A stretch of 64,000 nucleotides of DNA from Dermanyssus gallinae (Eukaryota; Arthropoda; Arachnida; Mesostigmata; Dermanyssidae), in the NCBI GenBank assembly GCA_003439945.1, contig QVRM01006433.1, forward strand, positions 62,001-126,000. Direction: 5' to 3'. The notes under the pieces are model-generated. The model was not told where the DNA came from and ran no database searches. It saw only the letters and a list, made by a program, of their open reading frames with translations. Position numbers and translations under genes: made by a program. Shown here one piece after another: positions 11,077 through 20,397 of the stretch (its first letter is position 1; each line of letters opens with the position of its first letter).

Positions 11077-11080
<4 letters not shown>
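10097..11080 (+). pseudogene. LINE reverse transcriptase, 3' part (continues 8170-8952)
   Basis: It resumes with the YADDIVVAHR catalytic motif (about 10130-10160), then KTKAIKFRRGGRLAAVDVI, FVNSFPYL, a stop at 10359-10361, LFELKIVPMLSYSLGR (about 10473-10523), TRYIVHGYHH and a cysteine cluster CRCRFCSQICAKYHAASC (about 10900-10960). That order (YADD, FRRGGR, LFELKI.P, CCHC) is also seen in the LINE at 27.8-28.7 kb. An AATAAA at 11073-11078 and a (TA)n tract mark the 3' end. Stops and frameshifts make it dead. Confidence 0.8.

Positions 11081-11152
<72 letters not shown>
11081..11152. repeat. (TA)n, 72 bp
   Basis: Pure AT dinucleotide tract placed directly at the 3' end of the LINE. It may have grown from the element's tail. 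Confidence 0.95.
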
Positions 11153-11155
<3 letters not shown>

Positions 11156-12451
11156 CTGGCCCTTGGCATCGTGCGATTACAATATCTTGGAATCATCAAC
11201 GAGTGTACAGTGATATCGCAATATGAGATTTTTCAAGGTGATAAACTGTCGACAATATAATCGATTCATATCTGGATTACATAGCTGTGTAATACCCGTG
11301 TATAGTTAAGAGCAAAGCTTCTACACAGCTTGTGTGGCCAAAATATTTTTGTTGCTTCCATGTAATAAGCTCACGACAAAAATAAATCGGCTAGTGAATG
11401 CAACACCTTTAGCCGTTCTTAGCTCCATTGTTAGCTATTATGTCTAAACAAATAGAAATGAGAGTAGTCACCCTAGCTGTGGAAATTGGAGCAGATGAGT
11501 TTCCTAGTTCCGCGATAGTTAAGATGTAAAGAAAGGAAATCAAATGAGAACAACACGACGAAGTCACACAAAAACTCAAACCAAAAGCGCCAAAATTAAG
11601 CTATTCTATATACAAATGCTAGGCTGTAAACGTGCGCGAAATGATTTTCTATAAGATACATTTTGGTTGTGGAAGCGCCTATTAAAAAATAAGGAGAGGA
11701 AAAATACCTCGTCGAAAAATAACTCACCTGCGTCAGAGGACGGTAAATGACGCCACCTTTTTAGGAATAATAAACAATTGAAGAACTAAATATTGTGGGC
11801 TAACATATCCCGTCATTCCCCCCATATTAGATGCATCACGTTAAAAGAAAAACTTGGATAGTATTTCAATATAATCTAAAGTAACCAATATGCGCGACAG
11901 TGATTGATCTCTCTCTGTGTAAAAAGAAAGTCCTACCATCTGGCAGAAAAATCATTTACAAGTCTAGTGTATTCGATAGTTAATTTCTTATTAAGTCACT
12001 CAGTCAGATATCATACTCGAAAAATATCTAAAAAATAATATAATAATGTACTACAAGTCTGAGTCAAACCTATAATAAAAAGAAAGATCGCTTTGAACGG
12101 ATCGAAAAAAGTAATTATTATCTCGATATAATTTATTACAAAAACATAGAAATATCTCGAAAACTAACTACCGACCTCGCCGGTCTTAAAATCAGAATGG
12201 TCGGGCGCCTCCGTCGCTCTGTCCTGTCGAGACTAATAGTCTCGACAGAATAAGTGTTCGACAATACTAGTGCTCAGGGTTGTTATTATTTTACTCGCAA
12301 TTCTCGTGAGCCAAACAGTCATGAGTAGATAAGCGCGTACATCGCAGTGTAGATTTATACAATAATGTAAGAACGAGAAACCTGATCGCAGCGATTGTAT
12401 CTTCTAATTCTACAATACGAGCGAAAACGAGAAGATATAGGGGTAATGCCT
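11153..12451. other. AT-rich intergenic, no gene seen
   Basis: No coding signature, no recognisable repeat family and no long tandem array. Its right part may include sequence just past the COA8 poly(A) site. Confidence 0.5.
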
Positions 12452-12457
12452 TTTATT
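12452..12457 (-). terminator. Candidate poly(A) signal of the COA8-like gene
   Basis: TTTATT on this strand is AATAAA on the minus strand, about 310 bp after the stop codon. A second TTTATT near 12131 is an alternative. Confidence 0.4.
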
Positions 12458-12740
12458 CTCAATTGTACAGCCAGGATCATTATAGTCAATCCCCTACAGA
12501 AAGATGCCGATCTCCGTTTCATGGTTCCCTAACAAAACGGGATTGCAAAAAGGCGCAGCTACGACCGAAGCTTGGCTTTAGTCGCACTCGTTGCTGTAAC
12601 CAGCCGTAATCAAAGCGTCGCAGAATAACGCCTCACCGTGAATTTTCTGAAAATATCTCTCAAGCTGTATATCACAGTTCGTTTGCTAGAGAACATACTT
12701 TACAAGCCTAAAGCAAACCCTAATCCAACTGCTGTTGCTT

Positions 12741-12776
12741 CGTTACCTTGTCACGAACCGTTACCTTGTCACGAAC
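12741..12776. repeat. Perfect 18-bp tandem duplication at the COA8 stop
   Basis: cgttaccttgtcacgaac occurs twice head to tail (12741-12758 and 12759-12776). The TGA of the COA8-like gene (12769-12771, minus strand) lies in the right copy, and the left copy carries a second TGA. Confidence 0.9.
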
Positions 12777-14779
12777 GGAGATAACTCAACAAAGATATTC
12801 GGAGACGAGACCATCGCGCACGGAATTCAACCGGTAATAACGCCGTGTGTCGCCGATACCATTCCAAGTTGTACCTGCAAGTACATATCAAAATCAGAAT
12901 GTCGTCAAAGATGCCACCGCAACATGAATATAGTCACGTATTCACTTAATAAAGTGATATCTTTATTTCATCATATTAAATCAAAAGTAGTATGGAAGCT
13001 GCCTGCAGAAGGCGCTGGATCTGAGCCTGGATCCAGCCACATTTGAACTGTGATATAATATAAAGTATGCTGTTTGTCATGTGTCCGTATGCAATGCTTG
13101 CCTCCAATGCTTATCACTATGCTCGTTTAAGAACTGCTTGTAGAACACCGCCATCGTATTGGCATCCGGCTGTGTTTCCTTCGTAGGACTATTCTCTGTT
13201 ACGAAGCGCGCTCTCTTCTGCTGAAACAGCTCGTTGTGATTTATCCAGTAATGATGATTCCACAGTTGAAGATCTTCATGCGCTTTCCTATGGACAATAA
13301 CGAGATATATGTAAATATATATGCCCTTTGAGGAGAGGGTTCTACGCTACCACAAACAGTTGAAGCTATTAATGGTCACCCTTCAAAGACCAACTTTTGA
13401 AAGAACTTGACTTTAATTATACAATGTAGTCGAACGCTTCACAGGCTTGGCGTTGCCCTTAGGTAAGTAAGTCCTCCCGCACTAAGTGATGCCTACAAAT
13501 TGTGCACTCGTATAAATGCATCCTTGCAGCTGCCAAACTTCGCTTCTTATCGTATGGTTGTCGATTCTCCGCTGCTTTTAAAAGTTTCGAAGAGTGGGAA
13601 AGAAGTGGCAAGTGCATTGCAGCGGGCGAAACCTGTTTTCAAAAAAACAAAAACGCTTTAAAAATAACTTAAACATTATTTTCTTTTAAAAATATGTATC
13701 AGAACGTTTTCAATCCGCCCCCGTATATTACCAATTAAGCAATGTTTACACACCTATAAGCCTGCTCTTGCTGAGTTTCATCCTTGGGCGTCCTCAGATA
13801 GACTGTACGAAGGTTGGACACGTTGTGCGGCGGCGAGATAACGGTGTGGTTTTCGAGAGCACGAGGGCGATCCTAATCAACAGAAAAAGAGGACAGAAAA
13901 CCGAAGAAGAGTACTGTAAACGCACTGTACAAATGTAAAAAACACATTATTTCTACCCTTGCTTTATTAGAACAGTATAATTACATTAATTCAGACATAT
14001 TTAACATAGACATACTAAAAGTTACAGTATATACACATATCCGCAGTTATTTACATAATGCATATGAAAATCTACATCTAGCACACGTATTTGTTCGCCG
14101 ATATGACCAGTAGACATAAATTTCCTCTATCATATATTTGCAATCGAATGCCGTTGACAATATCACTTATTTATAAGCTCTGCCACTCGCTTATGTAGCT
14201 CGCCCAGTTAAGTCGGGTATATGGTCGAGGCGGGCTAACGGCACCACAAAATCACATAGTGTCTCTTCTGGAGGTCACTTAAGTGTCAGTGTTTCCGCCG
14301 ACGCAGCTTATCCAGGGGTTGAGCCCGGTAGCGTGGTGCATTCGCCTGCGCCTCGCGACTGGAGGAGACACATAGGTGCGCGGGTTCGAGCTCCACCCTT
14401 CCACATTTGTATTTATGGGGGGGGTTCGTCTATGAAGCAATGCGAAAAGCAGTCCCGTGGACGTTAAATCTTGGCTGGGGGTCAGCCTGAAAAGTACTTA
14501 TATACGAGTATATAGCTTATCTAGGAGGCGTATGTCTGTATATAATCAAGCTTTAAAGAGCCTTTATTTACCTATGAGTCATAGGTATGCATGCATAACG
14601 TCTAACGTATCAAAAGCATTTTGGTATTCGCACAGTTCGAATTGGTCAATGCGTACCGTTTCAAAGTTTACCGCATTGCTATGCCGAAGAAACTTCTGCG
14701 GAATGACTGGAGCCTCCGATTGTACCCGCTTTCGTCGAGCCGAAATGTTGGCTATGACCCGACGTAAGGATAACGCCAT
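12769..14779 (-). CDS. COA8: Cytochrome c oxidase assembly factor 8-like (COA8/APOPT1), four exons
   Basis: Exons on the minus strand are 14779-14672, 13872-13754, 13287-13102 and 12874-12769, 519 nt in all (172 aa). The basic N-terminus (MALSLRRVIANISARRKRV) looks like a mitochondrial targeting sequence. The family core is clear: ISPPHNVSNLRTVYL matches human WIGPPDRYSNLRPV; QEQAYRKAHEDLQLWNHHYW matches the EQ.LRKLRQETQEWNQQFW region; MAVFYKQFLNEHSDKHW matches MADFYKEFLSKNFQKHM; YNLEWYRRH matches YNRDWYKRN. COA8 helps assemble or protect complex IV in mitochondria. Splice junctions are AATGCG/gtaaac, gattag/GATCG, TATAG/gtgtgt, catag/GAAAGC, TGGAG/gcaagc (GC donor) and cttgcag/GTACAA. Phases 0, 2 and 2 all fit. 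The C-terminus after YNLEWYRRH is shorter and diverged from the vertebrate one. Intron 1 contains a SINE. Confidence 0.9.
14300..14510 (+). repeat. tRNA-derived SINE, Ruka-like, copy 2 (in COA8 intron 1)
   Basis: The A-box-like tagcgtggtgc starts at 14329. The consensus B box ggttcgagctcc is at 14383-14394. The body has cacatttgtattta, a G run, gcgaaaagcagtcccgtgg and acgttaaat, as in the copy at 1630-1790. The overall layout matches the tick Ruka family. It lies antisense to COA8 and well away from its splice sites. Confidence 0.7.
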
Positions 14780-14966
14780 CCCGCGTTCCGCGCCGCCTGC
14801 ACTGCGTGAGTTTTGGGTGATGTAAGTCCCTGGTAGTTACGTCAAAACGTATACATTTGGTTTGTTTATTGACCGCACTGCAGTTCTCAAAGAAGTAATT
14901 CATATAAATATCACAAGCTCACATATTTCTTTATTTCTCACTCACACACACAAACTCTTGGTGAAA

Positions 14967-14968
<2 letters not shown>

Positions 14969-15016
<48 letters not shown>

Positions 15017-15018
15017 CA
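14969..15018. repeat. (TA)n
   Basis: Dinucleotide tract just upstream of COA8 exon 1 (gene reads leftward), so close to its expected promoter side. Confidence 0.9.
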
Positions 15019-15050
15019 TTCAATCCCAGATGAATGCAATATTAAATATT

Positions 15051-15094
15051 AATGACGACCGGTCTGAATTTAAATTGGTTTTGTTCGAAATGTG

Positions 15095-15162
<68 letters not shown>

Positions 15163-15202
15163 TCTTAAACAAAACCAATCTAAATTCAGACTGGGCGTAA
15201 TT
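15051..15202. repeat. (TA)n tract inside an inverted repeat, second locus
   Basis: Left arm 15051-15092 (with ctgaatttaaattggttttg) and right arm 15161-15202 (caaaaccaatctaaattcag) are reverse complements with about 35 of 42 matches. They enclose (TA)n at 15101-15159. The arms are unrelated in sequence to those of the palindrome at 3804-4132. Confidence 0.85.
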
Positions 15203-16560
15203 AAGATTCGACAGTTCATTTAGCTTCGTTCGAGTATTTACGTTTGATCCGACGGTGCGTCAAAGTACCTCAGATCGTTTGACCGAATCCACCACTCACT
15301 TTTTTTAGCATGAAGATCCCGCCTAGTCTACTACGCTCATACTTCAGAACTCGGAAGGGCTTTCCGTTCGAACGTCGAGGCAGTCGAGAGGTCGCGCATC
15401 GTCTGCTCGAGGCGAGAGCCTGAACGAGCGGTAACAGCTGGTTATAGTGATCTATGATGATGACAAGTGACCGGTGCCGTCGACGCGGGCGCTTTGAACA
15501 ATCGTGGCCATGATGTTTCCCACATTTTCAAATATTGCGCCTTGAAATGTTGTAAAAGTTATTCAACTTTACAGCAGTTGAAAACAGCGATCACGAGATT
15601 TTATGATATATATATATATATATATACCTACATGAACAGATGTGTCTAACGATCTCGATTTTAGTAGAACTGGTTAGTTAGTCGAAAACCTGCAATTAGT
15701 GTGTGAATGCACTGCGGCGATTCCGCTTTATGTGCAATATTTCCCGTCGCATACACGGTGTGATTATAGTGTTTTAAACGCTGCGTAACAGGAATTAATG
15801 TCGCCCAGTCAGTTTAGCAGAGAGGTGGCAGATTTAAGAGTATATTGTGCCTATACGTGACAGTTTTGCATTAAAAGGAGGGAGAAATTGTGCACCTTGT
15901 TATATGTGCACCAAAGCGGTTTAAATGTATGTCTGTATTGGAACGTGTACTGCTGGTATTTTGATGCAAGTAAAATGCAGGGTTACAACACTATTTGTTT
16001 CATCCATCCATAATGACATGATATACAAAGTTTTTAATATTGCAAGTAATGTGTGCCGTACAATGTTTTTGAAACCACGTCTTGACTTTGTTAGCTAAAA
16101 AGTAACTCTGGAGCAAATCAGCCTATGCCCAGTTGCATGAGCAATAATTGACGTGGCGCTAACGACATACAGAGACGTGCATGGACTCACGACCCCTAGC
16201 TCGACCCGAGGGATACTCGAGCGCTTAACGGTTATATTGATTGTCATCTGCTGTTGTTAAGACTCAGCACAAATTCTAATATCGGCAATGACCATTGTGA
16301 TTTGTTTAGAAGACCACAAATCAATCACATGGCCTACCTTGACGATAAAACGTAGTAGAGTTGAAACACCTATTCCATGATTCAGCTATAGCCCAATGAA
16401 CCTCAATTCTTGCTACAGTGAAATACATACGAACTCCAGAAAACAGGCAAAACAACGCCCTAGGGCTGGTGTCCAAATTGATGAGAAGTAAAAACTGGAC
16501 TTGGGTTGCAAAAGGCGTCTCGGCCTACGAGGCGCATGTGGAGCCAAAAACTAGTCATTT
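15203..16560. other. Intergenic, no supported gene
   Basis: Includes a GC-richer patch at 15240-15440 with a 37-codon frame starting with ATG at 15310 that I cannot assign, and a short (TA)n at about 15605-15625. It may hold the COA8 promoter. Nothing else is recognisable. Confidence 0.45.
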
Positions 16561-16564
16561 GGTT

Positions 16565-16680
16565 TGATGAGGATAAGATCCGTAAGGGCAAACATCTAGG
16601 AGTAATTGCGGATAAGAGGCTTGCTAGAACTTTTCACGTGGAGCCACGCTATGGTTAAGCCCTTAAAGACGGGTTAAGTT
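16565..16680 (+). pseudogene. Possible non-LTR RT fragment
   Basis: A short segment reads KHLGVIADKRLARTFHVEP followed by a stop. This resembles the YLGV.....L.F..H motif after the RT palm of LINEs. No neighbouring RT motifs could be read with confidence, so this is a weak call. Confidence 0.3.
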
Positions 16681-17681
16681 GACGCCGGTTAACGCCGAGA
16701 GCCTGAGAGAGGGAAATGTCAGCGCGCAGGATGCAACTTAATTTACCTAATGTTGGTTTATTCGTGCATTTATAGTACAATCATTTTGTCTAAGTGAACC
16801 TGTTCCACTATAGGGTTGCATTAGTTGCGAACTCGATCGATTTCTAAGCACCTCCATCTCACCATCTGCAATCAGACGGTCATCAAAACAAATCGTAATA
16901 TAAAAGAATCCCATTCTTAAAGAAGCAGCGTCTAACCAGAGAAGATCCCGCAGCATCACTGACACTGACAACATGATGTTGCTGATTGCAGGAGTGTAAC
17001 GAATAATCCCCAAAGCGTGGTACAGTTGGCGACACAAAAAATGGGACGCTCTTGCACCACTCGACGCAGGTGCTTTTCGGACATAGCATGACTTCATTGT
17101 CATTCCAGTAGGGAGTACAACGCACCATATATGCTGCTATACCAGGGAAGTTTTTAGAAGGAAAAAAAAGGCTTGTGACAAGGCTCCTTAAGTAACGACC
17201 GTAAATAAATAAATTCTCTACTCTAAGGAAATTTGGAGACGAACAGCAACACTTGTGGAGACGGCCTTGCAACGAAAGAGCGAGCGAAAGAAGGAACGTG
17301 TGGCACAAGGCCTAAGTCGAGATGGCATTTCACAAATTGTGAAGTACTTCTATTACGCAATGTCGCTCGGTGAGTGCGTCGAGTTTGTGCGTATAACGTT
17401 ACACCTGTATGTTGTGCTTGTTCACGAGAAGTCTCGCAACCTCCCGTAACATAGAGAAGGTCGATTGCGCGTGTGTATATGCAAAAAACAAATCAACGCT
17501 ACCGCATGGCGACCTACAATACGGCGGACGATGGGCACCGTGGAACAGATTAGAACGCTCAATAGAAACTACAGAGAGTTGATCATCTAACAAAGACCAG
17601 TGCAGCAGTAAGCTATTCTCTATATAATAGCTGATCGCGTCGGCCAAGCAGAAGATCGCACGCAAGGTATCAAAAGTAAAA

Positions 17682-17685
17682 ATAT
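17682..17685. repeat. LTR element target-site duplication, left (atat)
   Basis: atat immediately before the TG start of the 5' LTR; it is matched by atat at 18990-18993. The motif is short and the region AT-rich, so support comes mainly from its exact position. Confidence 0.6.
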
Positions 17686-18481
17686 TGTGACGAAGTCACT
17701 GTGTGCATCACAGCGCAATTCAAATCTACTCTAACCGACCACGTCCAACGGCCACAGCGTCCAACGTTCACCGACCGATACATGTCTCAACCAACCACAG
17801 CCTTTCGCGCCGAAACACCAACGACATCCGCCGTCCAAAACGATCATCGGTCGACACCTGGAGAGGGTCGACCTATGATCGGCAATCTAAGTCAGACCTA
17901 AATTAACCTGTATTCGTATACGAAACAAACACAAACCACTGTAAATTTCGACCGATTTGAGAGCGGGTTCTGAGCAGTTGAACAATTTGCCGTCCTACTG
18001 GCGTTAAACACCGACCATCCGCAACATACAACCGTCCTCATCGTACAACCGACCGACCTCGTCCAACAGACCTCATACTTTTTTACGAGCGTCACGACGC
18101 CCACGGCCTTTTTTTTCTGCAACTGGTGAACTATCCAGGACATCGCCTGGAAAAGTGTAAGAACTGAAAACGAGGGTTCCCACCGCGCGGGAGTGCACGC
18201 CCGTGCCGACTCTGTTCCACACTACTACTCTACCCAGACGAGAGAGGTACCAAGTGGCAACAAGCCTGCAGTCACCGACAATACGACCGTATCCCGAGCC
18301 AAGCCGTCATTCAAACCTACAACCCAAACCATCCGAGCGACACATCGGACGACAGCGACCTTCCCGGCGATCAACAACGTACGTGAACTGACCTTTCCAG
18401 ACCAACTTCCAAGCTCAACAAACCGCCTTGTCCGCTGACACGCGACAGACCTCCACTGCTGGCTCGGGACGAGCCAATTCT

Positions 18482-18494
18482 GAGGGGGGGGCAG
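18482..18494 (+). promoter_or_regulatory. Polypurine tract of the LTR element
   Basis: gaggggggggcag directly before the 3' LTR start TGTGACG. This is the plus-strand priming site expected at this position. Confidence 0.8.
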
Positions 18495-18989
18495 TGTGAC
18501 GAAGTCACTGTGTGCATCACAGCGCAATTCAAATCTACTCTAACCGACCACGTCCAACGGCCACAGCGTCCAACGTTCACCGACCGATACATGTCTCAAC
18601 CAACCACAGCCTTTCGCGCCGAAACACCAACGACATCCGCCGTCCAAAACGATCATCGGTCGACACCTGGAGAGGGTCGACCTATGATCGGCAATCTAAG
18701 TCAGACTTAAATTAACCTGTATTCGTATACGAAACAAACACAAACCACTGTAAATTTCGACCGATTTGAGAGCGGGTTCTGAGACTCTTTTGGGTGTCAG
18801 CACGCCGCGGTGTCTTGTGAGTCAATAAATAGACCGACCAGCCTGGCTAAAACACACTCGTTGCTCGGTCATGCACTAGACCATATGCTACGCTTTGTCA
18901 TTCTTCGTTCCTGAGTTCCTCGTGCTGCAGTACCTGTCCGGCTGAGTCTACATCTTCCGAGCTGACCAGCGTAACACAACAACGTTACA
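18495..18989 (+). repeat. 3' LTR (495 bp)
   Basis: Starts TGTGACGAAGTCAC and ends CAACGTTACA. It contains aataaa near 18824 (gtcaataaatag), a plausible R-region poly(A) signal. The first 289 bp repeat 17686-17974. Confidence 0.88.
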
Positions 18990-18993
18990 ATAT

Positions 18994-19790
18994 TAGATGC
19001 TTAGGAGAAGGCTATAGGCTAGTGCATTTCTCGGAAATGCAGACTAGCGTAAAGATGTGACATTGCGAATGGCAAACGCCAAATAAGTGCAATTAAGCTA
19101 TCCAACCGGTTTCAGAAGAAATAAGAAGATCAATTTAGGCTGCATATAATAAGTTACAGCCATTCGTTGTCTGCTGTCTGTTTTTTAAGTCCACATTTCT
19201 AGAGGATAGAATTTCACCCCCGTCCATCTGTCAAATGCACATGGATTTCGTGGCAGTCACTGTGACGCAGTATGGTCGCACTTGTAGAGTGTGCATATCT
19301 ATTCGGGACATTGATTTTCGTTCGGTATTGTACCGCAACCGTTTTACGGTATTCACGGCACCCAAGTAACTGCACACCACAACGCATCGGTTGGGCATAT
19401 GTGCCAATGTGCACATGACCAAATAATGATATGATATGACGTTGATCAATTCTTAATTGTAGTTTCTCATTTGTGTGACAACTTCAAATAGCCACATGGC
19501 TAGTGCGAAGCATATGTTCGAGTTCCAGTAAGATTTTATACATCATCACCGAAGTATCTCGCTGTTGTTACTGCCCAAACATAAAGCATCGTCTACGTGA
19601 CGGCCTGCGTCGCACGTTGTGCACGGTTGTGCGTCTAGCTGCAAACTACTCAAATGCTTGATGCAGGTGATACATGTTGATCCCAAACCACATTCGACAC
19701 TAATGTATCGTGTTGATTGACGAAGTTTGACAGCGTCTGCGGCAGTCGTAGAGACATATTTCCATCTGTTGGCAACAACAGCTATGACGA
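18994..19790. other. Intergenic, no supported gene
   Basis: Several short open frames on the minus strand (for example 19546-19815) lack any recognisable motif. No repeat family was identified. Confidence 0.45.
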
Positions 19791-19869
19791 CGCTGGAACA
19801 TAGCATACAGGTCACGTACTGTCACAGCACGCCTGGGTCGCCAATGTCGACGTAAGAAGAGCATACGTG

Positions 19870-20397
19870 CGTTATCGCCGAGACGGCTTTCACACCACCG
19901 TTCGGCGGTCATTGTTTGGCCATCCTAATGCAGTTCCGAGCAACATTCGCGTTAACGGCAGCACACCCACAGCAGAAGCTGTTTCGGTTTCGTCGTTTCC
20001 AGCCGGTAAATGGCCAAGTGTTTATCCTATTGACACGGAACACCGGGAGTTTGCATCTGCCACCGCCGTCGTCGTCGTCGTCGTCGATTCCATCCAAATT
20101 CGGTCGAGCAAACTCTTAGACATTGGCGGTGCTGCTTGTCCAATAGCTTGTAGTAAGTATCCAGACTATAATGAGTATGGCTGCTGCCGCCCCCCGCTGC
20201 TGCTGCCGCCTCAGAGCGAATCGCGTTTCGTGCGACTATCTTCCAGCTACATGATCTGCCCAACGAGCCGCTCATCGAAGCGTGGCTGATTGAGCCATGC
20301 CACTGGCGTGGCCAAAGAATCAGCTTTCCGCTAACAAAACTGACATCTGCCGCCAGTAAGCTTCTGGCGTCGTTTCGTGTTGTTGACCTCTTTGAGG
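19870..20397 (+). other. Probable 5' region (UTR) of the unidentified + strand gene
   Basis: A locally GC-richer block with (GTC)n and GCTGCC runs precedes the ATG at 20398. An uninterrupted frame from about 20170 ends at a TGA at 20430-20432, but it has no start and I do not trust it. The base composition suits a promoter/5' UTR. Confidence 0.35.

Larger units (their letters stand above)
17686..18989 (+). mobile_element. Gypsy-type LTR retrotransposon with large internal deletion
   Basis: Partial 5' LTR 17686-17974, internal remnant 17975-18494, full 3' LTR 18495-18989 (495 bp). The two LTR copies share 289 bp with a single visible difference, so the element inserted recently. The 5' LTR loses its last 206 bp, and the interior loses the primer site, gag and nearly all of pol. 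The breakpoint is after ggttctgag at 17974. LTR termini are TGTGACGA...GTTACA. A polypurine tract abuts the 3' LTR. The interior is C/A-rich and open in places, with a conceptual PLLARDEPILRGGQ at the PPT, like the C-terminal coding end of gypsy-group pol. It is not mobile by itself. Confidence 0.85.

Noticed and set aside
13480..13640. Possible extra exon inside COA8 intron 2 (open on both strands)
   Set aside because: COA8 exons 2 and 3 join directly in phase and match the family across the junction, so no exon is needed here.
16747..17308. Two overlapping minus-strand frames of 118 and 141 codons
   Set aside because: Neither shows a family motif or splice sites; mutual overlap in different frames argues against both, although I cannot exclude one.
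19546..19912. Cys-containing minus-strand frames
   Set aside because: No spacing matching a known zinc finger or cysteine-knot; no supporting exon structure.
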